Shown in pieces: positions 17,399 to 26,575 of a DNA stretch of 64,000 bases; within the stretch, counting starts at the first letter, position 1; each line of letters starts with the position of its first letter. Made by a program: the position numbers and the translations under genes. Below the pieces are notes generated by a model. The model ran no database searches, was not told the DNA's origin, and saw only the letters and a program-made list of their open reading frames with translations. The DNA is from Pyramidobacter porci (GTDB lineage: Bacteria; Synergistota; Synergistia; Synergistales; Dethiosulfovibrionaceae), in contig NZ_VUNH01000004.1 in assembly GCF_009695745.1 (NCBI RefSeq), positions 124,001-188,000 on the forward strand, read 5' to 3'.

Positions 17399-18373
17399 TC
17401 AAGCGTCTTTTTTCACGTCGACAACATGGGTCCTCGGCTCGCCGCGCGTCCAGGCGCGCAGGTTGTCCCCGGCGATGCGCACGATGCGGTTCAGCGTTTC
17501 GGGCAGATAAAAGAATCCGGCCACGTGCGGCGTGATGATGACGTTGTCGAAACCCCACAGCTCGTCGTCGGCGGGCAGCGGCTCCGGCTCCGTCACGTCC
17601 AGGGCCGCGCCGCCGAGATGCTTGGCGCGCAGCGCCTTTTTCAGCGCTTTCGGGTCGACGGCGCTGCCGCGGCCGACGTTGATGAGAAAGGCGCCCTTTT
17701 TCATCAGGCCGAGGCGGCGCTCGTCCATCAGGTGTTTCGTCGCGGCGGCGCCGGGCAAAACCATGGCGACGATGTCGGCGCGGGGCAGCAGGAAGTCGAG
17801 CTCGTCGATGGCGTGCAGTTCGTCGAGATAATCCGGCTTTTCACTGACGCGGCGGCGCACGCCGATGACGTGAGCGCCAAGCGCGTGCGCCTTGCGCGCG
17901 TAAGAGCCGCCGATGTCGCCCAGGCCGAGGACGAGGATCGTCGCCCCCTCCACGGAGATGATGTCGCCGCGTGCGCTCCACTCGCGCCGCGCCTGATTGA
18001 GGGCGTACTGCTCGAGGCGGCGCACCAGCGCGAACGTCAGCGCCAGCATGTGCTCCGACACGGTCAGCCCGTAAGCGCCCGAAGCGCTGGTGAGCCGGCA
18101 GCCCGGGGGAAGCGCGCCGGGCCGCGCGTAGGGATCGGCGCCGGCGGAATTGAGCTGCAGCCATTCGAGCTTCGGCGCGCCTCTGGCCAGTTCCGGCGGC
18201 AGGTTGCCGATGACGACGTTCACGTCTTCCAGATCGGCGGCGCTCAGACCGCCTTCCTTATAGACGAACTGACAGTCGAAATTTCCGCCCCCGGCCTGTT
18301 CCTCCAGCCACATCTTGTGTTCTTCCGTGACGGGCATCACGGTAACGAGAATCTTTTTCGTTGTCCTGCTCAT
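17399..18373 (-). CDS. D-isomer-specific 2-hydroxyacid dehydrogenase
   Basis: A 325-residue NAD(P)-dependent dehydrogenase that interconverts a 2-keto acid and its D-2-hydroxy acid. The Rossmann motif ILVLGLGDIGGSYARKAHAL is clear; the catalytic triad is present as Arg in LINVGRGSAVDPKAL, Glu in DVTEPEPLPADDE and His in IITPHVAGFFYLP. The start at MSRTTKK is chosen because GGGAGTG lies 6 bases upstream; the open frame extends 26 codons further without a ribosome site. Residues after the Rossmann Gly motif (GVRRRVSEK) suggest NADP preference, which is inference. It is single, leftward, next to the flavodoxin gene, which is divergent. Glyoxylate, hydroxypyruvate or another keto acid are possible substrates. 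Confidence 0.88.
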   Translation of the reverse strand: MSRTTKKILVTVMPVTEEHKMWLEEQAGGGNFDCQFVYKEGGLSAADLEDVNVVIGNLPPELARGAPKLEWLQLNSAGADPYARPGALPPGCRLTSASGAYGLTVSEHMLALTFALVRRLEQYALNQARREWSARGDIISVEGATILVLGLGDIGGSYARKAHALGAHVIGVRRRVSEKPDYLDELHAIDELDFLLPRADIVAMVLPGAAATKHLMDERRLGLMKKGAFLINVGRGSAVDPKALKKALRAKHLGGAALDVTEPEPLPADDELWGFDNVIITPHVAGFFYLPETLNRIVRIAGDNLRAWTRGEPRTHVVDVKKDA

Positions 18374-18570
18374 TTTGGTCACTCCCTTGATTTGTGCGTG
18401 CCGTTTTCCATTTTCCGGAAAACCGCTGCGGCAGCGGCCGTTTTTCCGCACGCCGAAAACGCCCGCCGACGTTCCAGGATCATTTTAGCAGGAGCGCCCC
18501 GCAAAAAGAAGCGCCGCTCAAAAGACGGGCAGGATGCAAAGTTCCCCCTCGCCATAAAGCCCAGTCCATA

Positions 18571-18593
18571 TGTTATAGTGATGACATCATCAC
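18571..18593 (+). promoter_or_regulatory. Candidate promoter/operator of the flavodoxin gene
   Basis: TTATAGT at 18573-18579 is a candidate -10 box. Overlapping it, GTGATGA-CA-TCATCAC (18578-18593) is a perfect 7-bp inverted repeat 40 bases before the flavodoxin start, suited to a dimeric repressor. No regulator is assigned. Confidence 0.4.
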
Positions 18594-18634
18594 AGCGGCC
18601 CATAGGCCGCGATCTTGCGAATGAGGTGATCCCA

Positions 18635-19267
18635 ATGAAAAAACTGATGATGATTCTGCTGGCGCTGCTCATTGTCGCCGTCGGCGCCGCCGCGTGGAAA
18701 TGGGAGTCCGTCGTCGGCTGGCTGAACACGAGCCGTGCGCGCGTAGACGCCACCGCCGCGGAAAAAGACGTGCTCGGCACGACCGCCAAAAACGGCAAAA
18801 AGATCCTTGTCGCGTATTTCTCCTGGGGCGGCAACACGCGCGCGGCAGCCCGCGCCATTCATGAAAAAATCGGCGGCGACATCTTCGAGATCCGCACCGA
18901 GACGCCCTACCCCGCCGGTTACAGCGACACCGTGACTCAGGCCAAAAAGGAAAAAGCCGAAAACATCCATCCCCCGCTGACCGCCTCCGTGCCCGACATC
19001 GGAGACTACGACCTGATCCTGCTGGGCTATCCGATCTGGTGGTTCGTGGAACCGATGCCCATCCGCTCCTTCCTCGACGCCCACAACCTCGACGGCAAAA
19101 CTATCCTGCCCTTTGCCACCAGCGGCGGCAGTTCGATCCAGAAGAGCGTCGAGAGCCTGCGGGCGTCAGCCCCCAAAGCCGACATCCGCGACGGCCATCT
19201 CTGCAACGTGACAAGCTCCATCGACGCCTGGCTCAGCGAGGTCGGAGCGATGACCGGCCGGCGGTAA
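18635..19267 (+). CDS. Membrane-anchored or exported flavodoxin
   Basis: A 210-residue flavodoxin-fold protein with an N-terminal hydrophobic segment (MKKLMMILLALLIVAVGAAA) that acts as signal anchor or signal peptide, so the FMN domain probably faces the cell envelope. The FMN phosphate loop YFSWGGNTRAAARAI, the segment YDLILLGYPIWWFVEPMPIR and LPFATSGGSSIQKSVE place it in the flavodoxin_4 group often annotated as reductases of unknown partner. GAGGTGA lies 8 bases before the ATG. A related but leaderless flavodoxin is at 41688-42167. The frame is open far upstream, but that region is antisense to the dehydrogenase gene and not coding. Confidence 0.85.
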   Translation: MKKLMMILLALLIVAVGAAAWKWESVVGWLNTSRARVDATAAEKDVLGTTAKNGKKILVAYFSWGGNTRAAARAIHEKIGGDIFEIRTETPYPAGYSDTVTQAKKEKAENIHPPLTASVPDIGDYDLILLGYPIWWFVEPMPIRSFLDAHNLDGKTILPFATSGGSSIQKSVESLRASAPKADIRDGHLCNVTSSIDAWLSEVGAMTGRR

Positions 19268-19385
19268 TCACACAGGTCAAGCCCGGAGGCTCATCGAGCT
19301 CCCCGTGTGAACGTGATCTTGGCATGTTTCCGCCCAAATATTTCAATTTCTTTGTACGCGCACGGTTTTCTCGGCATCAAAAAAT

Positions 19386-19424
19386 AAAGGAGCGACAGCA
19401 GCATGATTTTGCTGTCGCTCCTTT
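19386..19424. terminator. Bidirectional terminator, 15-bp perfect stem
   Basis: AAAGGAGCGACAGCA at 19386-19400 pairs perfectly with TGCTGTCGCTCCTTT at 19410-19424. It lies between the convergent flavodoxin and double-HTH genes and serves both. Confidence 0.85.
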
Positions 19425-19438
19425 ATATATACCTCGTT

Positions 19439-20602
19439 TTATTCTGCGAGCTCCTCTTCCTGCTCTTTGCAAATAGCCTCTTCTATATTAAACAGCGGAA
19501 GTTCGATAATCGATACATTGTCTTTATTAGAAAAATTTTCTGTTCCATCATAATCTTGAAAGAACAAAAACCGTTCGTCAGAAGCTTCATCGCCGAATTC
19601 GTAGATTAACGAGATTTCCAAGCTCAAGGATTGCTCTTGATCAAAATCAATGTGATGCTGTTCTATTTTTCCGCCAGCGTAGTAAAAGACGGCTGCTTCC
19701 TCAGATGACAATATGTCGCCTGTACCTTCATTTTTCTTGACGTAGCTGTCCAGGAATTCGCACAGATTCTGAGAGATAACGTCTTCCGGTACCTTTTCTC
19801 CCGAATCGCTGTAATCAATATAGTCCCTCAACGACTCATATACGACTGATGGAGTTTCACCGTAGTCAACAGGCTGATCCCAATTGCATGCCTCGGGCGC
19901 ATCGCAAGCATCATCAAGCAAAATAATTCGATCAACATTTTTCGTGTTTATCCAAAGAACTTTGTTATTCATGCAAGGAATGACAAGATATCTGTGTTCG
20001 ATCCAACCATAAACCATGCTTCGCGCGGTTCCGGTAATCGGATACCAAAGATATTTCTCGGAAGATGAGGGAAGAATTCCCACATGCCCCCAGAACCCGT
20101 TTTCCGCTAATTCATCTCCTGCGCTGCAACGGTCAAGAGACGCTTCCCACCTTGCTATTTGCGGTGGAAAATAATTCGTCCCCAGGAGGCTCCGCACGCC
20201 TGTGCGCAAGGCATAGGCAAGGTCGCGAAGTTCAGAGATCTCAGCTTCTGCGCCGGCTTCAATTTCTTTCAGTCGTGCCGTCGATACTCCCGTACGTTCG
20301 GCCAGCTGCTTCTCGTCAACTCGAAGAAGCTGCTTCAGGAGCCGGGTTTGATTGAATCGATTCGGGCTGTTCCCCATGAACATGTCTGCAGAGATTTTCA
20401 AACTTTCAAGAGCCTTTGCGATATGTTTTTCGTAATTCGTCTTGTTCGTAATGCCTGCGGACAAAAGCTTGTCCAAAGTCGGGCGCGATATGCCCGCGGC
20501 CTTGCAGAAACTCGCTTTTGTAAAACCACGTTCAAGCAACATCGATTCGAGTTTCGCTCCGACAGCGCTGCGCATATCAAACAAGTCCGCTATCTCATAC
20601 AT
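19439..20602 (-). CDS. Protein with two N-terminal HTH domains and a long acidic C-terminus
   Basis: A 387-residue protein. Residues about 15-70 (GAKLESMLLERGFTKASFCK, AAGISRPTLDKLLSAG) and about 87-140 (LKQLLRVDEKQLAERTGVST, ARLKEIEAGAE) are two XRE/cro-like helix-turn-helix units in tandem. The rest (about 250 residues) is acidic and rich in aromatic residues (KYLWYPITGTARSMVYGWIE, FLFFQDYDG) with no family I recognise; it may sense a ligand or bind a partner. It is flanked by terminators on both sides, so it is a single-gene unit. Base composition is lower in GC than its neighbours, hinting at transfer. A DNA-binding regulator is likely; target unknown. Confidence 0.6.
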   Translation of the reverse strand: MYEIADLFDMRSAVGAKLESMLLERGFTKASFCKAAGISRPTLDKLLSAGITNKTNYEKHIAKALESLKISADMFMGNSPNRFNQTRLLKQLLRVDEKQLAERTGVSTARLKEIEAGAEAEISELRDLAYALRTGVRSLLGTNYFPPQIARWEASLDRCSAGDELAENGFWGHVGILPSSSEKYLWYPITGTARSMVYGWIEHRYLVIPCMNNKVLWINTKNVDRIILLDDACDAPEACNWDQPVDYGETPSVVYESLRDYIDYSDSGEKVPEDVISQNLCEFLDSYVKKNEGTGDILSSEEAAVFYYAGGKIEQHHIDFDQEQSLSLEISLIYEFGDEASDERFLFFQDYDGTENFSNKDNVSIIELPLFNIEEAICKEQEEELAE

Positions 20603-20903
20603 TTCATCAGCCTCCTTTTGGGCTTAGTATAGCCCAGCCCTCAAGACATGTCAATAAATATTTTACACTTTTACATTCAGATATTTACATTCCCTGCTCG
20701 TCAAAGCCACTGTCATGTAAACCGCGGGCCATCGTTGCATTTAAGAAAACATCGGCGTTGCGTTCAGCCTGACGCAATTTCTCGGACGCGATTTTTAAGC
20801 GGAGCGCTCCCAAACGTCCAACTTCTTGTACTGATCTTTCTTAACAAGCACAAAAAAACACATGGCTGAAGGATTTTCCGCTCTTCAGCCATGTGCTTTT
20901 TTG
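20603..20903 (-). other. Intergenic region with a possible short coding remnant
   Basis: Upstream of the double-HTH gene the minus strand has an open stretch (about 20690-20840) reading LGALRLKIASEKLRQAER and NADVFLNATMARGLHDSGF before a TAA. The composition looks protein-like but there is no ATG with a ribosome site; a TTG start is possible. It may be a remnant or a tiny leader gene. A terminator lies at 20859-20895. Confidence 0.3.
20859..20895. terminator. Bidirectional terminator, 13-bp perfect stem
   Basis: CACATGGCTGAAG pairs with CTTCAGCCATGTG; poly-A precedes and CTTTTTTG follows. It ends the leftward VOC-family gene, whose stop is at 20904-20906. Confidence 0.85.
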
Positions 20904-21293
20904 TTACTCCGTAAATCTCAATAAATACCCGTCGGGATCCTGAACCAAAAACTCTTTCTGAACGATCTCTTCCGTCCCGCTTCTGTAGCGATTCGCCGCC
21001 AATCTTCTAAACGGCACGATCCCCGCAGCTATCACTCGACCGTAAAGCTCTTCCACATCGGAAACGGACATCTCAAAGTTTACGCCCCTGCCAAAGGGAT
21101 ACTCCAGGACGCCCGTGCTCCAGCTGCCGTTGTCCTGTTCAAACATCAACTGATTTTCCTCCAAAGACAAAAATACGAATTTATCTTCAGGGCGCTCATA
21201 CTCAATGTTGAATCGCAGCACGTGCGTATAGAACTTCTTCGTCCTTTCGATATCCCTAACGGTCAACTCAGGGATCAAAGAATTGAATTTCAT
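20904..21293 (-). CDS. VOC-superfamily protein (glyoxalase/bleomycin-resistance fold)
   Basis: A 129-residue vicinal-oxygen-chelate fold protein of the bleomycin-resistance/glyoxalase type. Seen: SLIPELTVRDIERTKKFYTH at the N-terminus, FVFLSLEENQLMFEQDNG, FEMSVSDVEELYGRVIAAG, and the closing QKEFLVQDPDGYLLRF with the typical metal-side acid region. Such proteins bind small ligands or act as small metal-dependent enzymes; sequence alone does not tell which. It is a lone leftward gene between two terminators. Confidence 0.8.
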   Translation of the reverse strand: MKFNSLIPELTVRDIERTKKFYTHVLRFNIEYERPEDKFVFLSLEENQLMFEQDNGSWSTGVLEYPFGRGVNFEMSVSDVEELYGRVIAAGIVPFRRLAANRYRSGTEEIVQKEFLVQDPDGYLLRFTE

Positions 21294-21338
21294 ATCTCAT
21301 ACCCCTCAAAGCTTCGAATTCATTTTTATTATATCCAC

Positions 21339-21374
21339 AAAAGCCTCCCAACACAAACTTCTGGGAGGCTTTTT
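21339..21374. terminator. Terminator of guaA
   Basis: AAAAGCCTCCCA and TGGGAGGCTTTTT pair around an 11-base loop, 23 bases past the guaA stop on the minus strand. It also has a T-run in the plus direction. Confidence 0.85.
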
Positions 21375-21396
21375 GAGAAGCAGTGTATTTAGATCG

Positions 21397-22926
<1,530 letters not shown>

Positions 22927-22982
22927 GAAGAACTCCTTTCGCGAATCGGGAAAAGTTGGCGTTCGATTTATTATATCAAGGG

Positions 22983-23031
22983 ACGGGTTCTCCGGCGTTT
23001 GGGTGCGCGCGGGGAACCCGTTTCGTTTAAT
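22983..23031 (-). terminator. GC-rich hairpin downstream of the helicase gene
   Basis: ACGGGTTCTCC pairs with GGGGAACCCGT. It sits 23 bases past the helicase stop on the minus strand, just upstream of the guaA promoter. There is no T-run, so it may be a weak or factor-assisted terminator. Confidence 0.45.
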
Positions 23032-23053
23032 TCGAAAAGAGCGGGAAAACGCG

Positions 23054-24910
23054 CTACTCTTCCGCGGCGTCCAGCGCTTCCTGGATCTGCCGTTTCTTTT
23101 TGGCGCTGCGGCGGCGCCCGCCGCGGTGGCCGCGGCGCTTTTTCTTCTTCGCTCCGGCGTTCCCGTCCTTCTTTTCGGGCGGAGTTTTCTGAGCGGAAGG
23201 CGTTTTTTTGCGGACGCGGCGGCGTTTTTCGAGGCGCACGCGGTCGCTGGGGACGAGGCGGACTTCCGCTTCCGGCAGGTCGACGGCGGTGTTGTCCATT
23301 TCGAGGATGCGGTCCTCGAAACCGAAGACGGTGGGGTCGATCTCTTCGATGGCCTGTTCCACTTTGTCCATGCCGTTGAACTTGTATTCGTCGGGCAGCG
23401 AGTTGTTGTAGCGTTTGACGCGCAGCAGGGCCTGCAAAAAGTTCTTTTCGTACTTCTGGAACAGTTCGGCGGCGATCAAGCCGTCGGGATGGACGTATTC
23501 GTCGCCGCTGCCGGCGCCGCGGAAGAACAGATCGGCCATTTCCAGGTTCTGGTCGATCTCCATTTCGCCGTACCATACGTCGGCGAGGATGCGCTTGAAC
23601 ATTTCCTTGCGCCCGGGGGCCAGCAGGCCGAGGCTGGAATCGATGCGGCGCACGGCGTCGCGGATCTCTTCGAGCACGGTCTTGGTGCGGAGCTGGGGCA
23701 GCGAGTAGCGGGCGACGATATCGGCTTCGTTCTCGACGGTGCTGTGTTTTTTGAGGATGGCGCCGAAGTCGGGGCGCAGCTCGATCGTGGCCTTTTCGTC
23801 GCCGGTGCGCTCGAGCGCCTTGAACATCTCGCCGGTGTCGACGCCGCGGGATTCCACGGGGGAATCGGCGAGCCAGCTGACGAAGCCTTCGTCGAACAGC
23901 CCCTTGCGCCCGGCGCGCCCGGCCATCTGGCTGAAGCTGGTCTTGGTGAGGGGGCGGCGGTCGAAATATTTCACCGTCTGGGCGAAGACGACGGTTTCGG
24001 CCGGCAGGTTGACGCCCAGCGCCAGCGCGTCGGTGCCGACGACCACGTCGATGATGCGTTCGCGGTAGGCGCGCTCGACGAGCAGTTTTTCCTTGGGCAG
24101 CAGTCGGCCGTAATAGACGCCGACGCCTTTGTAGAGGTGTTTCTGCACGACTTTCACTTCGAGGATCCAGGCCAGATCGCGCAGACGGGCCTTGCGGTCC
24201 TTGTCGATGTCCATGCGCTGCGCGGCGATCAGGTCGGCGACCTGGTGCACGCCTTTCTGCGAAAACGCGAAGACCAGCGCATCGTGGATCTCGCGGGCGG
24301 CGAGCGCGCGGCTGAGATAGGTCAGCCTGGTCGTGCGCTCTTTGAGCAGGTACAGTTCGAAATCGCGCTCCATGACGCGCTCGAGGTAGCAGCGGATCTC
24401 GTCCGGCTGGCCGAAGGTGGCGGACATGACGAGGATGGGCACGGCGGGATGGGTCTTGCGCAGGCCGTCGATGTAGGCGCGGCTGCGCTCGTTTTCGCTG
24501 AAAATGTAATGGAACTCGTCGATGATCAGGCGGATGCGGTCGCAGCCGGCGTACTTGAGGTCGTAGATCTCCTGCGTGCAGCAGATCACGGGCGCGCCGT
24601 CGTTCTTTTTGAAGTCGCCGGTCTCCAGCCCCACGTCGAAGCCCATCTTGAGCAGATCCATGTAACGCTCGTTGCTGAGGGCCTTGATGGGCGCGGTGAA
24701 GATGACGCGGTCGCAGCCGCTGCGGTCGGTGAGCGGGCGGCCTTCGCCGTCGACGAGGCCGGCCCACAGGTAAGCCACCATGGTCTTTCCCGCTCCGGTC
24801 GGAGCCGACAGCACGGCGCTGAGGGGAGTTCCGCCGTCATCCGTCAGCTCGCCCCAGGCTTCCAGCTGCCACGGATAAAAAGGATAGACGCCCTCTTTAT
24901 TTTCCTCCAT
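23054..24910 (-). CDS. Ski2-like DEAD/DEAH-box helicase with basic C-terminal tail
   Basis: A 618-residue superfamily 2 helicase. Motifs: Walker A LSAPTGAGKTM, Ia FTAPIKALSNER, motif II IIDEFHYIF (DEFH rather than DEAD), motif III VMSATFG, motif V VVVGTDALALGVNLPAETVV and motif VI QMAGRAGRKGLFD, the last two in the form used by Ski2/Mtr4-type RNA helicases. The last about 75 residues are very basic and low in complexity (KKTPSAQKTPPEKKDG, KKKKRRGHRGGRRRSAKKKR), suiting nucleic acid binding. It could act in RNA decay or ribosome assembly, inferred from family. It starts 76 bases downstream of proS on the same strand and may be co-transcribed with it. Confidence 0.88.
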   Translation of the reverse strand: MEENKEGVYPFYPWQLEAWGELTDDGGTPLSAVLSAPTGAGKTMVAYLWAGLVDGEGRPLTDRSGCDRVIFTAPIKALSNERYMDLLKMGFDVGLETGDFKKNDGAPVICCTQEIYDLKYAGCDRIRLIIDEFHYIFSENERSRAYIDGLRKTHPAVPILVMSATFGQPDEIRCYLERVMERDFELYLLKERTTRLTYLSRALAAREIHDALVFAFSQKGVHQVADLIAAQRMDIDKDRKARLRDLAWILEVKVVQKHLYKGVGVYYGRLLPKEKLLVERAYRERIIDVVVGTDALALGVNLPAETVVFAQTVKYFDRRPLTKTSFSQMAGRAGRKGLFDEGFVSWLADSPVESRGVDTGEMFKALERTGDEKATIELRPDFGAILKKHSTVENEADIVARYSLPQLRTKTVLEEIRDAVRRIDSSLGLLAPGRKEMFKRILADVWYGEMEIDQNLEMADLFFRGAGSGDEYVHPDGLIAAELFQKYEKNFLQALLRVKRYNNSLPDEYKFNGMDKVEQAIEEIDPTVFGFEDRILEMDNTAVDLPEAEVRLVPSDRVRLEKRRRVRKKTPSAQKTPPEKKDGNAGAKKKKRRGHRGGRRRSAKKKRQIQEALDAAEE

Positions 24911-24986
24911 GCTTTTTCAACTCCTTCCACGCGTATTACGCATAACGGCGCCTGAGTCCTGCCGCGGCCCAAGCGCTTTCCGTCCG

Positions 24987-26423
24987 TCAATAAGACTTGG
25001 CGAAGACGGCCAGATGCGCGCCCTCTTTGCCGGTGTAGACGCATTTTCCGGTGCGGTCTTTTTCGGCGAGGGGATAGCAGCGCACGGTGGCCTGCGTCTC
25101 TTCTTTAATCTTCTTCTCGTCTTCCTTGCTGCCGGCGAAGAAGCATTTGACCCAGCCGCCCTTTTCGAGCCGCGCTTTCAGCTCGTCGTAACTGCTTGCC
25201 TCGTACGTGTTGGCGTCGCGGAAGGCGCAGGCTTTTTCGTAGAGACTCTTCTGAATGTCTTCGAGGATCGCCGGCACGCGCTCGGCCAATTCTCCCCACT
25301 TCAGGTCTTCCCTGGCGCCGGTGTCGCGGCGCACGGCGCGCACGGTTCCGGCGGCGGCGTCCTTCTCGCCCAGTTCGAGGCGCAGCGGCACGCCCCTTTG
25401 CAGGTGGTAGAAGAAGCGGTCGGCGGGGCGCATGTGGTTCTGCTCGTCCACGCGCACGGTCAGCGGCCCGAGCACGTTGTTGAGCTCGTCGGCCAGCTCG
25501 CGGGCCTTGGCGTCGAGTTCGGCGAACGCGGCGTCGTCCTTGGAGATCGGCACGATCACGGCCTTGACGGGCGCGACGCGGGGCGGCAGTATCAGGCCGT
25601 CGTTGTCGGAGTGGGTCATAATGATGGCGCCGATCATGCGGGTGGAAACGCCCCAGCTTGTGGTCCAGGCGTACTGCATCTCGCCGTTCTGGTCCTGGAA
25701 CTGGATGCTGAACGCCCTGGCAAAGTTCTGGCCGAGGAAATGGCTGGTGCCGGCCTGCAGGGCCTTGGTGTCGCTGACCATGGTCTCGCAGGTGTAGGTG
25801 TCGAGCGCGCCGGGGAAGCGTTCGCCCTCGGACTTGACGCCCTCGACGACGGGCAGGGCCATGTCTTCCTTCATGATCTTGGCGTAGACGTTGAGCATCT
25901 TCACGGTCTCTTCCTCGGCTTCGGCGGCCGTGGCGTGGGCCGTATGGCCTTCCTGCCAGAGGAACTCGGAGGTGCGCAGGAACAGGCGGGGGCGTTTTTC
26001 CCAGCGCAGCACGTTGGCCCACTGGTTGATCAGCAGGGGCAGGTCGCGCCACGACTGCACCCACTTGCTGTACATCGCTCCGATGACGGTCTCGGACGTG
26101 GGACGGATGACGAGCGGCTCTTCCAATTCTTCGCCGCCGGCGTGGGTGACGACCGCGCACTCGGGCGCGAAGCCCTCCACGTGCTCGGCTTCCTTCCGCA
26201 AAAACGACGAGGGGATCAGCAGCGGAAAGTAGGCGTTGACGTGCCCCGTCTCTTTGAAGGCGCGGTCGAACTTGGCCTGAAGGTCTTCCCAGATCGCGTA
26301 GCCCGTGGGGCGGACGACCATGCAGCCGCGCACAGGGGCGTAGTCGGCCAGCTCGGCGACCTTGATGATGTCCAGATACCACTGTGAATAATCCTGTTCT
26401 CTCGGGGTGATGTTGCGTGCCAT
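24987..26423 (-). CDS. proS: Proline-tRNA ligase, archaeal/eukaryal-type short form
   Basis: A 478-residue class II aminoacyl-tRNA synthetase that charges tRNA-Pro. The short architecture (catalytic core, anticodon domain, C-terminal zinc-like domain ending LAVFAKSY) without the bacterial editing insertion is the archaeal/eukaryal ProRS type. Seen: motif 1 AYFPLLIPSSFLRKEAEHVE, the proline-binding VIRPTSETVIGAMYSKWVQS, WEKRPRLFLRTSEFLWQEGH (motif 2) and WGVSTRMIGAIIMTHSDNDG (motif 3 region). The start at MARNITPRE is chosen because CAGGAGGA lies upstream; the open frame extends 32 codons further without support. It is followed by the helicase gene. Confidence 0.95.
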   Translation of the reverse strand: MARNITPREQDYSQWYLDIIKVAELADYAPVRGCMVVRPTGYAIWEDLQAKFDRAFKETGHVNAYFPLLIPSSFLRKEAEHVEGFAPECAVVTHAGGEELEEPLVIRPTSETVIGAMYSKWVQSWRDLPLLINQWANVLRWEKRPRLFLRTSEFLWQEGHTAHATAAEAEEETVKMLNVYAKIMKEDMALPVVEGVKSEGERFPGALDTYTCETMVSDTKALQAGTSHFLGQNFARAFSIQFQDQNGEMQYAWTTSWGVSTRMIGAIIMTHSDNDGLILPPRVAPVKAVIVPISKDDAAFAELDAKARELADELNNVLGPLTVRVDEQNHMRPADRFFYHLQRGVPLRLELGEKDAAAGTVRAVRRDTGAREDLKWGELAERVPAILEDIQKSLYEKACAFRDANTYEASSYDELKARLEKGGWVKCFFAGSKEDEKKIKEETQATVRCYPLAEKDRTGKCVYTGKEGAHLAVFAKSY

Positions 26424-26575
26424 GGCGCTCTTGTCCTCCTGCGTGAAATCGAAAGTCAAAACAAAATCCACCGCGGCGGAGCGAAGAAGCAGCACAAAGC
26501 GAAAAAAATATTTTTTCATTCCGTTTATTTTTTCGCCGCTTCTCTGTTTCTCCGCGGTGGTCTTCGTTCTATCAC

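Noticed and set aside
22927-23053. Purine riboswitch upstream of guaA
   Set aside because: The region holds a GC hairpin and a -10 box but none of the conserved purine-aptamer loops.
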